Positions 46,554 through 57,084 of a stretch of 64,000 nucleotides of DNA are shown here, in pieces. The stretch is from the NCBI GenBank assembly GCA_007922305.1, contig ML677385.1:3001235-3065234 (forward strand), written 5' to 3'. Both the position numbers and the translations under genes were made by a program. Positions within the stretch are counted from its first letter, which is position 1; the number at the start of each line of letters is the position of its first letter. The notes beneath the pieces were generated by a model. It was not told the origin of the DNA. It did not search any database and worked only from the letters and a program-made list of their open reading frames with translations. This DNA comes from Dermatemys mawii (lineage: Eukaryota; Chordata; Testudines; Dermatemydidae).

Positions 46554-49500
46554 ATAAGTAAATTCCTCCTGCCCCAGAGAAAAAAGTCCTTTGTCATCTT
46601 AAATTTCTCGCTCTCTCACACAAAAAGCACCAACACTCAAAAAACCTGAAGAGAAATTACATACTCTAACACCCTTCTAGTTACAAACCTGTTTGCATAA
46701 TGCCAAAACTCTCTCTGAAATTGTGCTACCGGGGTTTAGATGAAAAACAAATACTAAATTGGTACGAACTGGTATTCTGTATGCTTTCCACAGCATAAAC
46801 CTGCAAGGTATTCTTTCTCCCTCAAACCGCTCCCCCGCCTCACCCAAGATCCTTTGAAGATTTGAGAGTTCTGTATTGCCAAGTGGTCTTAATAGGATTA
46901 AATAGATACTATGAAATAACTAATATCTAATATTTTTATTCACACACAAAAAAACACATTATCTAGGATCACTGCATTTCTCCTCCCTACTAAATGCTTG
47001 ATGACAGACCTCTCCCTCACCACCACCTACTGTTTGTGCATCAAATTATGATAACAGGAGAAAAAACAATGACTCAAAATATAAAAATGAAAACTTGTCA
47101 GGACATATCTTTTTTGTACCAAGAATAGACTTTGAGAAAGTAGAGCTGAGGAATGTTTTGTGCGTTTTCAGAATGGAGTACAAAATATAATGCAAGGCTT
47201 TTGAAAATGTGGATGTAAAAGTGCCATTTTGCTCAGAGTTTTACATAATTTTGATTGTACTATTCTGAAAAGACCTCTAATTAGCAAATAATTCATAATT
47301 TTTTCCTTCGGCCTGAAATTCAGACTGCTCAAAAGTAGTGCATACCCGTTGATATTTTTCTCTGTATCTTTTACTGAGGGGTAGATGTTTCTTTTTCGAT
47401 AAAATTACATTTCAATGAAGGATAGTGTTTTCAAAAACAACCTAGGTGATTTAGAAGCCTAAATCTCATTTTCAAAAACTAATTAAGAATTTAAGAACAT
47501 AGATCTCATTTAAAGTCAATGGAACTTAAAAACTAAATTACATTTTCAAAGTCGATTTTAAGCTCCTAAGTGCTTATGTCACAAGCACTTTCGAAAAGTT
47601 TATTCAAAATCTAAATAGACTAGCAAATTCCATACATTCACTTGGGCTTTTGCTTGTTTTCAGAACCCAAAGTGCCTTCTCTTCCCCCTGCCTACCCTTC
47701 ACATTTCAAGTGTATGTCTTGGAAGATGCATAAGAGACAGCTTAAGAAAACTGAGCAACCTGTGTTAGTTGCAGCGTCCATATATACAACATTCCACTAG
47801 CTCAAATTTATCAGCCTGGGATTGTACTGAGATGTATTGAGGTACTTCCAGGTGCATCCATGTGTCTTAAATCCTCTAAAAGCATTAGTCAAATCATATT
47901 CAGAAGTATGGGTGTTTAATGGATTTCTGGCTTGTATTTGGAAGGTTACTGGGAATAAAGAGGGTAGAATTACAGTTGGGGTTTGACCTTTATCTGAGAA
48001 CTTAACTTTTTACCACCATTTTTTCAACTTTAATGTTATAATAAACCTATTCTCAATTTACTCAATTTTAGCCTAACAACTCAACCATAACTGTATACTC
48101 AACCCATAACTGAGTATCTTTGCTGTGGCATCAACATGAAATGTTGTTAGTTTTAAATATAAGTTAAAAGTATATTCATATAAAGCACTCCTCTTTTGGG
48201 TTCCTTCCCCTGATAATTTTTGTGGACTTAAAGTCCCATTTTTAAAATTATTCCATTTCCTCTTTATGAAACAGAAGGCACCGAGAATACAGAAGTAAAA
48301 GTGAAATTGACTCTATGTACAAAATAGTTAGGAAAAATCACCTTTGAGTTAACTTTTTCTAGTTACTGTTATTGAGGGTGTTACCCATAAAATACTAAGT
48401 AACCTCGCCGCTGCCCCTCCCCCACAAAAAAAATCCACACTGTCCCTTATTGTGGGCTTTTTGAGTGTTTAAGGGAAACGCTCAGGAACTATTAAGCTGT
48501 GTGTACTTTAAGTCTTTGGATTTCTATGGCTGCTCAGTGTATTGGTTATGACAAAAATGCCATATCTACCAATTCATTGAGCTAGTTAAGATCCATGAAG
48601 CTAATTTTGCAATGGAATGTATTTTCTCATAATACTTCAGCAGCAGATAGATAAAGAACAAATGCAGAGCAACAACTCCGATATTAAAAAATATACACCA
48701 GCACTGACATTTGGCTGTTTTTCTTTAACTTTATTTGTGTTGTTTTTATATAAAATATAAGCACATCATAAAACCTATATAAATTAATACTTCTAACTTT
48801 TTTAACAAAGGCGTTTTGGATGTTTTGCACAACAGCTATGTCTGTCTAGAATCAGTACTGTTTAAATAAGTAAGACATGCCCAAAATACTGCAGCTGTGG
48901 AAGACGTGCTTTTGCAGTTTCTTTGAGTTTTGGTAAGTGGGTCAGACCTTGTACTGTGGAGACCTACAAGGCATCAGGCATCCCTGTTCCAGAAAGAATC
49001 AAGCACACCCCATAAGATCTATAGGAACCTCACAGGCTGAGCAAGCAAATGCTTCCACTGCTGCGATACGCAGAGCGACCACGTAGACATTGGCTAACAC
49101 CTTTATCAGACACTATAAGATGGATTTTTCCCTCGTTCATGGAGGAGGCTTCCTTGAACAGGAAGGTGCTGCAGGTGATGGTCCAGTAATAGTATTGCTG
49201 TTGAGGAACATTTATAGTGAGATTTCCTTTGTGTCTCATTCTGGTGTTTTCTTCCCGGTTTCCATATTCTTCCCTACTTCTGTTACACCTGGAAACTAGT
49301 GATCAGTGAATCAGAATGACAGGAAACAGTGGGCTATACAAACGAAATTATCAGATAGTAAATTTTCCATTCTGCTAGAAGTGTCGCCCACAATTCTGCC
49401 CAACGTGGATGGCTTATTAGTCTAGGGGTCAGCATTTGATTTGAATAATAACTATATAGACAATTACCTGCTGTACACAGTTCACAAGTTGGCTTCATTG

Positions 49501-49887
49501 TTGTTAATAATTTCGTCCTATGAGTATACAACTTTGGAGTGACTCATCAGGTGACAAATGGGAGAAGGAGGCAGCTCCACCACATGCTGCGTGACTGCTT
49601 GGAACCTCCTCCAGGAGCTGTAAAGCAGAGGAGACCGGCCCAGACACGTCAGAATTGTGGGGGACTCTGCTAGCAGAAAGGAATTGTTGGGTAATACATT
49701 TTCCATTCAAACCTATTAACATAACTTGTATCACACTGAAGAAATGATCTCTTGTTAGGCAGGCTACTTTCATTTACTTTGTACTTTTTGCCGAGTGAGT
49801 GGCTTCAGTTACAGCCAAGGATAGAATAATTCAGGCTTCTTTAAGAGTGAGTTCTCGAAGTAATCTTGTATCTATCATCTTAAAGGC
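46554..49887. other. Non-coding stretch, no recognised gene or repeat
   Basis: 3.3 kb of AT-rich sequence with no element ends or coding signal. Open frames at 49030-49773 lack any recognisable similarity. Confidence 0.4.
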
Positions 49888-49890
49888 TGA

Positions 49891-50070
49891 GGGGTTGGTT
49901 AGACTGGCACTTTATAGCGCTATAAAGCCCCCACGAGCGCTATAACCTCCTCCCCGTCCACACCGGCAAGTCACGTAGAGCGCTATAACCGCTGAGTTAT
50001 AGCGCTCCTGGTAATCCACCTCCGCATGGGGAATAAGGGCTGTAGCGCAGCTGCTGTAGCGCTACAGCAA
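49891..50070. repeat. Left terminal region with TATAGCGCTATA palindromes
   Basis: The terminal repeat is followed by palindromic or half sites: 49911-49927 (TTTATAGCGCTATAAAG), about 49935-49946, about 49978-50008 (two sites facing each other) and 50054-50065 (TGTAGCGCTACA). Such subterminal repeats are plausible binding sites for the Myb-like protein or the transposase. Confidence 0.75.
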
Positions 50071-50769
50071 GAATGTGGACACCCACTGCACATTAATTGG
50101 CCTCCAGCCCGTCCCATAATTCCCGTTCGAGCCACTCTGGTCATCACTTGCAAACTCTTTTGTCCTGTCCTCAGGTGACCACACGTCAGACCCGCCCTTA
50201 AAATTTCCAGGGAAATTTGAAAATCCCCTTCCTGTTTGCTCCAGCCAAGCGTGGCGTGCTCTCAGGGAATTGTTGCAGGTGATCATTCTGATTGATCATC
50301 ATGACTCCACGTGCCATGCCTCCTCGCAATAGGCGATCCCCAGCATGGAGCAATAGCGAGGTGCTGGATCTCATCAGCTGTTGGGGGGAAGAGGCTGTTC
50401 AGTCTCAGCTGTGGTCTAGCCGCAGGGATTTTGATACCTATGGGCAGATATCATGGGCGTTGGCGGAAAGAGGCCATGAGCGGGACACTCTGCAGTGCCA
50501 TGTTAAGGAAAAGGAGCTTAGGAATGTGTATCGCAAAGCCTGCGAGGCAAACGGTCGCTCCGGGGCAGCCCCGGTGACTTGCAGATTTTATAAGGAGCTG
50601 CACGCGATACTTGGTGATCCTACAGTCACTCCATCGACCACCACGGACACTTCCCAGCCCACCAGTGAAGGGGGGGGGTGAGGAGGAGGACGATGAGCAG
50701 GAGGATGAAGAAGAGGAGGAGGATGAGGACGAGGCGGCAGCGACCCAGGTCACGGAGTCGTCCCTGGAC

Positions 50770-51111
50770 GCATGCAGCCAGGAGCTCTTCTCAAGCCAGG
50801 AGGGCAGCCAGCCACAGCGTCCGACGGTTGCAGGGGCCAGCTCAGCAGCGGATTGCGGAGGTAAAGCTGCTTTTCTATGGGGAAGGCTGGCAGCTTGGGG
50901 TGGAAAGGGATGAGGGGGGCATTCCACCTGGTGCTCTGTTCAAGCCAGGAGGAGGGCAGGGGGGCATGCAGCCAGGAGCTCTCCTCTAAAGCCAGGAGGA
51001 GGGCGGCCAGCCACAGCATCCGGCGGTTGCAGGGGCCAGCTCAGCAGCAGATGGCGGAGGTAAAGCTGCTTTTCTATTGGGAAGGCAGGCAGCTTGGGGT
51101 GGAAAGGGATG
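50770..51111 (+). repeat. Tandem duplication of the exon 1 end and splice donor
   Basis: 50770-50912 and 50964-51111 are about 145-bp near-identical copies, 194 bp apart start to start. Both run from GCATGCAGCCAGGAGCTC through 'gcggaggtaaagctgctttt' to 'tggggtggaaagggatg'. The second copy places a duplicate donor inside the intron. Confidence 0.85.
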
Positions 51112-51116
51112 CTTGC

Positions 51117-51305
51117 CTACATGTGGAATAGTGCATTGATGTAGTCTATCACCTCACGGTAATGGTCATCAGTAATCTCTTCAAAGGTCTCAATAAGAGC
51201 ACTTGCAATGCGCCTGCGCAGGTTTCCCGGGAGAGCCAGTGTGGCCCCCATCCCGGTCGCGGTCACTAGTCCCTGCCACTGTGCTACAATGGGTGAGGGG
51301 AGCAT
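51117..51305 (-). other. Unexplained antisense open frame inside the Myb-gene intron
   Basis: The 62 residues, with GNLRRRIASALIETFEEITD and DHYREVIDYINALF, have the amphipathic pattern of real helical protein rather than random translation. The frame opens next to the second duplication unit and runs towards the left end of the element. I do not recognise a family. It could be a captured exon or remnant of a third element gene. Chance cannot be excluded. Confidence 0.35.
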
Positions 51306-52407
51306 TGCTGCACATAGACAAGCTGCCTATGGCCCTGGGCGGAAGCCGCATCTCATTAAAATCCCCTCCCTTTCTTCCTCAGTGACTCGAAGCAGCGAGA
51401 TATCTTCCAGGACAAACACCTACGGAGAATGTTGGAACAGTGTTCAGAGTATGGCTCCTGCCACTTCCCGGCACTCCACCCCCCTGCCACAGCTTTTCAG
51501 GGCAGGGAAGAAATCCTTCCCCCTGCCTGCTGCTCAGAGTAGGGCTCCTGCAACTTACCGGCACTCCCCACCCCCTCCCCCGGCACAGCTTTTCTGGGGC
51601 AGGGAAAAAATAATTTCCCTTACCTCTGGAGTGCACTCACCATGGCAGGGGCTCCGTTGCTGTATCTGTGCTCTCTGCGGGACAGGCAAATGGGGAATGC
51701 GGGGGAATGATAGGCATGTCTGCTCTTTACAAGGGAACCACTGTTAAATGTATCTTTTTATTTTAGAAGGATCATCCTTGAGCCCTGTGCCATTGCTCTT
51801 ATCAACAGCTGAGGCGACTGAGGAAGCGGCCACGAAGGAGCAAAGAGGATTATGTACAGCAAGTAATGCAACAGGCTGTAACGGAGAATCGAGTTGCACA
51901 GAGGTGGAGGGAGGACCAGAGCAAGTTGAGGGAGAAGGCGCGGCAGGAGAATGCGATTCACCGCCGGAAAAGCACCGATAAGCTGCTCTCATTACTGCAG
52001 CTTCAATTGCAGACTATGCAGCGGATTGCCACCCTTCAGGAGGAGAAGCACCGAGCTCTCCGCCCCAATTATCATTTGCCCCAAAACCTTTCCCCTTCTG
52101 TGCCTCAGTACCCTCCAGGCCACTATCATCAGCTATATGGTTATCACCATCCACAGCTGCCTCCAACCCCTCTGTCTTCACCAAACAACCCCAAACCATT
52201 ATCCACTGCAGTCAACCCCTAATTGCATGCCTCATTTCCTCCGCAAATGGGGTTCGGGGGACATGGCCACTGTGAGGGCACTGGAGACTCAGAGACCCGG
52301 ACATATTCCGATCTCTGACTGACCCCATCCCACCCCCATTGCACCTCCCCCGGCTTCCTCCTCACAGGCATCACAATATTTTCTTTCAGCAACCGAAGTA
52401 CCTGTTC

Positions 52408-52447
52408 AATAAATGAATTGTCGTCTTAATAAATGGGTTTCTTTATT
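52408..52447. terminator. Back-to-back polyadenylation signals between the convergent genes
   Basis: AATAAA occurs on the + strand at 52408-52413 and 52428-52433, serving the Myb gene that stops at 52222. On the - strand it occurs at 52442-52447, serving the transposase that stops at 52543. The signals lie within 40 bp, so the two transcripts would overlap at their 3' ends. Confidence 0.65.
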
Positions 52448-52542
52448 AAATGTACATACATTATTACAGGCTACAGAAAAGCAAATGCTTGTTCCTATTA
52501 AAAGAATGCTCCCTTCCTCCCTCCCTCCCTCTGCACCTCACT

Positions 52543-53784
52543 TTAGAACTGGCTTTCAGCCTCAAAATGCTCCCTCAAGGCTTCCCTGATCCTAACAGCC
52601 TCGTGCTGGTCCCCTCTAAGAGCCTTGCTCTCTGGCTGGGCGTATGTGGCCTCCAGGCGTTGAACCTCCGAGGACCACGCCTGAGTGAAGCCTTCGCTCT
52701 TCCGCTCACAAAGATTATGTAGGGCACAGCATGCAGAAATAACCGCAGAGATACTACCTTCGGCCAAGTCTAGCCTCCCATAAAGACAGCGCCAGTGGGC
52801 CTTGAGACACCCAAAAGCACACTCCACAGTCATTCGACAACGGCTAAGCCTGTACTTGAACCTTTCCTGACTGCTGTCCAGGCTCCCTGTGTACGGTTTC
52901 ATGAGCCAGGGCATTAAAGGGTAAGCGGGGTTGCCAAGAATCACGATGGGCATTTCGACTTCCCCCACGGGGATCCGCTGGGCTGGGAAAAAAGTCCCGG
53001 TTTGCAGCTTCGTGAACAGGCCGGTGTTGTGGAAGATGCGTGCGTCATGCACCTTTCCAGACCAGCCAGCGTTAATGTCAGTAAAACGCCCACGGTGATC
53101 CACAAGCGCCTGGAGAACCATGGAGAAGTACCCCTTTTGGTTAACGTACTTGTCTGCTAGGTGGGCGGGCACCAGAATAGGTATATGGGTCCCATCTATC
53201 GCCCCTCCACAGTTAGGGAAACCCATTTCTTCAAAGCCAGCAACAATGTCATGCACGTTACCCAGAGTCACGATTTTTTGTAGCAGGATGCGATTAATGG
53301 CCCTGCACACTTGCATCAGCACAACTCCAACGGTCGACTTTCCAACCCCAAACTGGTTGGCCACCGATCGGTAGCTGTCTGGGGTTGCCAGCTTCCAGAT
53401 CGCGATAGCCACCCGCTTCTCCATGGGGAGGGCAGCTCTCAGTCCGGTTTCCTTGCGCCGCAGGGCGGGGGCGAGTTGAGCACACAGTCCCATGAAAGTG
53501 GCTTTTCTCATTCAACAGTTTTGCAGCCACTGCTTGTCGTCCCAGACTTGCATGACGATGCGATCCCACCACTCAGTGCTCGTTTCCCGTGCCCAGAAGC
53601 GGCGTTCAACAGCCGTGAGCATGTCCATTAATGAGACAAGAAGCTTTGTGTCAAACGCGTTCACCGCTTCAATCTCGTCTTCAGACTCATCACTGTCATC
53701 CTGCATGTCAAGGATTAACTCCACTGCACACAGAGATGTGCTGGCGACAGTTGTCAGCATGTTCCACAGCAGTTCTGTATTCAT
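52543..53784 (-). pseudogene. Harbinger DDE transposase (HARBI1-like), one in-frame stop and a mutated catalytic site
   Basis: The reading runs from ATG 53784-53782 through 414 codons in one frame to the stop at 52543, interrupted only by TGA at 53512-53514 (codon 91). This start begins MNTELLWNML; open sequence further upstream has no alternative supported by similarity. A helix-turn-helix follows the stop (EKRVAIAIWKLATPDSYRSV). The DDE fold shows CGGAIDGTHI (first Asp, codon 197), GWSGKVHDARIF, ILGNPAYPLMPW and CRMTVECAFGCLK (Glu, codon 321). The position expected to hold the second Asp in G-D-x-A-Y-P is Asn (codon 285, 52930-52932), exactly 35 residues before the Glu as in DD35E. Stop and Asn are each explained by a CpG transition. 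The length is normal for the family. Confidence 0.9.
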
Positions 53785-54037
53785 TTTGGCACACGACAAT
53801 GGAAGATGGAGCGCGCTTTGCTGCAACTGTTGAAAGATGGTGCCGGAGGTGGAAGGAAACACAGGGATTGCTGGGATATGCCAAAAAGCATCATGGGTAG
53901 TTGAAACAGGATGCAGTATGCCCCACAAGTGATGCCCCCCTACCACAAGGCATTGCGCCAGATCAGGAAGAGGTGCACTGTGGGATACATGCCCTAATGT
54001 GCTGCTCTTAATGCCGCACTGAGTGCCGCAAATGTGG

Positions 54038-54153
54038 CCATGCTATAACGCTGGAATGTCTCCGTGTGGACATACAATAGCGCTATACATATTACTGTAT
54101 AAGGGGACCGCTATAACCAATAGCGCTATAATCTTGTAAGTGTAACCATGCCC
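54038..54153. repeat. Right terminal region with TATAGCGCTATA palindromes
   Basis: Sites lie at about 54041-54052 (GCTATAACGC), 54076-54088 (AATAGCGCTATAC), 54108-54118 (CGCTATAACC) and 54119-54131 (AATAGCGCTATAA), ending in the terminal repeat. The same motif occupies the left end. Confidence 0.75.
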
Positions 54154-54156
54154 TGA

Positions 54157-55328
54157 GATTCTCAGAGCAGGCTAATGATTTAAGCAGTTTAGATAGGTTT
54201 AAAGTAACTTTTAACAATTGCAGATAATCTGTGGTGGGTAGGATTCCTTTCATGTAGTTAGCTGCTGATCGCATTCCAAATAGTCTTTTCAGACCTGTAT
54301 TATGGGAACAAATGGGTGATTTATTAAGTAAAAAGATTTACATTAATCTGGGATTTATTTGGCTGTTACTAGAGCACATTGACCTATGCCATATGACTTC
54401 AGACTTGAGTATACTTACCTGTATTTATATACTGAGTTCTTATACAAACAGTGTCCAACAATACTGAGATCAGTCAGCTAAGCCATTGTAATGAGGAAAT
54501 ACCTTAACAGAATTATCTGTCTCTACAATTCTTCTTCAAGTAGTGTCCCTAGCAGTGGTTCCAGCGCTGCTGATCAGAGAATTTTGGTATCAGCATCCAT
54601 TTGGCCCACATGTGCTTTTCCTCCCTGGTGGTCTGCCCCGACGCTATTGCCTGGTCAAATAAACCCTCCTCAGTTCATTCTCAACTATCCTAATGTAGCA
54701 ATGGGATACAGAAGCCTCTCTTGACATGACTTTCTTCAGAGCTTTGTAACTGCGCAGAGCTGGGTACCTAGTCTAATTTCTTGAAGCATTTTACATCACT
54801 CCTCCTTTTTCCCCGCTCACAAAGTTAACCTTAAAAAAAATAGTGGGGTGATTTGTCATAACACTGTGTTCATAGGAAGAAGAGGTCTAGTTGCCAGGAA
54901 GCCCTGAATTCTAATCTCTGTTCTGTCCTGCAAGTTCTATACCTTCATTTGGGCTGAAATGTCTCTTGCTTGTTTTCAGCCCCCAAAGCGTCTTCTCTCT
55001 TAAATCTCCAGTTGTGACTTCTGGCAAATCATTTATCTTTCATCCTTAATTTCTCATTTGTAAAATGGGGAAAAATGTCTTTGTGCCTCACATGGTGTTA
55101 ATAGTTTGAAGATGAAAGTTGCTGTTTACACAATTGATGATCATAATGTAGGATGCCTGTACAGTTAAAATCTTCCTAAGTCAAGAAGATTTTTCCTTTC
55201 AGAAATAGTGTTTCTTATAAAATGTTTTGTCCTTGGGGATGCTTAACAATAGATCAGAGCTCTATATTACTGTTTAATCTTTTATAAATCCTTTTTATTA
55301 GGTCACAAAGTTCTGGAAAATCACTGTA
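54157..55328. other. Non-coding stretch
   Basis: No gene or element ends recognised. Confidence 0.35.
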
Positions 55329-55336
55329 TCATGTAT

Positions 55337-55495
55337 AAGCAACAAAGAGTCCTGTGGCACCTAATAGACGTATTGGAATATAAGCTTTCGTTGGTGAATA
55401 CCCATTTTGTCAGATGCATGTATAAGGTGTCACAGGACTCTGCTTTTGCAGATCCAGACTAACACAGCTACCTCTCTGATACTTGTCATGTATGT
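55337..55495. mobile_element. Short inverted Penelope-like insertion with target duplication
   Basis: A minus-oriented PLE end ('caacaaagagtcctgtggca' to 'gtcagatgcatg') abuts a plus-oriented tail ('ataaggtgtcacaggactct', 'ccagactaacacagctacc'). The whole is flanked by TCATGTAT at 55329-55336 and 55496-55503. It is 159 bp with no coding capacity, a miniature version of the layout at 2396-3807. Confidence 0.75.
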
Positions 55496-55917
55496 TTCTG
55501 GATAATTAAAAAGGCATACTGTAAAGCAGGTGCTTGAAGTAATCCGTGAATAAACCACAGCAAGGTTTGCTCTGTTTACATTTTTTTTAAGAATGACTAT
55601 GTACAGAGATGCAAATGGATTGCACCGGAGAATATGAGCCATAGTGCTCCTTTGTATTGTCCAGCATTGCACTGTAGGTCACTGAGGGTAGGTTATCCAA
55701 ATTCAGTGTTAGCCACCTATCTCTGGGAAGGCCAGATGTAGAACAAATGTCCATTTCAGTGGGCCCAATCCTCAAGAATTTATCCATGCAAAATTCTTGC
55801 TTGATTTAGAGGGAATTACACATGTTCCAGGGCTACTATATATGCCTATATTAGTCACCTGAAAGATGTTAGCTTCAACCTAAGTTGTGAAGGCAGATTT
55901 TTTCCTTCCTAAGACTG

Positions 55918-56152
55918 ACTTTTGTCACCCATGACTGTGGCTGGCCTGGGTCAGCTGCCTTGGGCTCGTGGGCCTCAGGCTATGGGGCTAAAAATTGCTG
56001 TGTAGGTATACGGGCTCAGGGGGAAGGAGAGGGTCCCAGAGTGTGAGTTCCAGCCTGAGCCCTAATGTCTACACAGTAATTTTACAGTCTCGCGAGCCCA
56101 AGTCAGCCGATCTGGGCCATTCGTGGGTATTTGGTTGCTGTGCAGCCGTACC
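55918..56152. mobile_element. Palindromic MITE remnant
   Basis: 'ggcctgggtcagctgccttg', 'gggctcgtgggcctcaggct' and 'attgctgtgtagg' are echoed inverted by 'aatgtctacacagtaatttt', 'tcgcgagcccaagtcagc' and 'gatctgggccattcgtgggt'. This is the self-complementary layout of a turtle MITE family whose outer ends are eroded here. Confidence 0.55.
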
Positions 56153-57080
56153 CCAGTTTTCCTTGTCAGATGTTCAGGCAAGCACCTGGGGTAAGAGAGA
56201 TCGCTGCTGCTGTTTAGGCGAGGTGAGTGGTGCTAGCTGCTATCATTCTTCGGGTAAGAGAGAGCCCTTGCTGCCACCATCCCATCAGAGTCATCTGCTT
56301 GGGAGGTAAGAGAAGCCTTCTCTCCAGAAAAGTCTTTCATATTGCCCCAGTGAAACCCTTACCTTAGCATGAGTCCTTGAGCCAGCCCTCACCTGCTCTG
56401 GAGTCAAAGGCACATGGAGCCAGAGACTCCACTTAGTGCTATAAGTGATGAGGCTACTTCTGCTCAGCTGCTTCTGTACGGAGACCTCACGATAACTGAG
56501 AATGGAGTTCCCAGAATGACTGGCTGTCCCGAAGCAACGTTCTCACATAGTGTGTGAATGGCCTAATCCTTCAGGGTCACTGTATTTTTTTTTTTTTTTT
56601 TAAAAAAAGGTTAAAATATGAGGCATTTATAAAAGGAATGTTTTCAAAACATAGTGGAATTTTAAAATCCTATGGGAGAGTTAATATGAAAGTACTAGTG
56701 GCCTGATGAATTCACAAGAAAATGATTAATACATAGCACCTGTAAAGGCTACTTATGAAAGATCGGAGCATGAAGCTTAATGATTAGTTGCTTCTCATTA
56801 ATAAGTAATAAAATGAAGAACTGTGTTTTGGAAGTCTGTTTTTGCTGACTGAAGGCCATTTAAAGACCTACAACTCTAAAAACTATCAATAAATCTACAG
56901 AAGTTTCCTTTTCAGTGGCTTCATTTCATAATCCATACTGAAAACCTAGGGATAATGGGAGGAATCTTTATAGTCTCAACTAACATGGGATAGATTTCTG
57001 CCCTGCATATAATCGGTATTTTTAAAAGGTCCCTCTGATAGCAGGCTTGGGACTGTGCAAAACATAAAGAAAAATTTACA
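56153..57080. other. Non-coding stretch
   Basis: No gene recognised. A poly-T run lies about 56586-56600. Confidence 0.35.
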
Positions 57081-57084
57081 GGTT

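Larger units (their letters stand above)
50301..52222 (+). pseudogene. Harbinger Myb/SANT-like DNA-binding protein gene, two exons, frame broken twice
   Basis: Exon 1 (50301-50860) starts at ATG 50301 or 50316. It encodes a Myb/SANT-like (trihelix type) domain with RRSPAWSNSEVLDLISCWGE near residues 11-30 and TCRFYKELHAILG near 95-107, followed by an acidic stretch (EEEDDEQEDEEEEEDEDE). The donor is GAG|GTAAAG at 50860/50861. The acceptor ends 'ttttattttag' at 51766. Exon 2 (51767-52222) encodes a basic segment (LRKRPRRSKEDY), a coiled-coil-like helix and a Pro/Tyr/His-rich tail. The frame slips by one base in a run of nine G (50670-50678), leading to an immediate TGA, and again near 51810-51815 before the basic segment. 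In active Harbingers this protein is needed with the transposase for end binding and nuclear entry. Confidence 0.85.
49891..54153. mobile_element. Full-length PIF/Harbinger DNA transposon (4.26 kb), inactivated
   Basis: The left end GGGGTTGGTTAGACTGGCAC and the right end read inwards GGGCATGGTTACACTTACAA are diverged inverted repeats. Both lead into TATAGCG. A 3-bp duplication TGA flanks the element (49888-49890 and 54154-54156); Harbingers usually duplicate TWA. Inside are a Myb/SANT-like gene (+) and a DDE transposase gene (-), converging at 52.2-52.5 kb, the standard two-gene plan of the superfamily. Both genes are broken. Confidence 0.9.

Noticed and set aside
52543..53784. Orthologue of the domesticated host gene HARBI1
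   Set aside because: The DDE protein sits between terminal repeats with a partner Myb gene, and carries a stop and a catalytic-site change. It is a transposon copy, not the conserved host gene.
53492..53900. Plus-strand frames overlapping the transposase
   Set aside because: They are shadows of the minus-strand DDE gene, which has clear family motifs.
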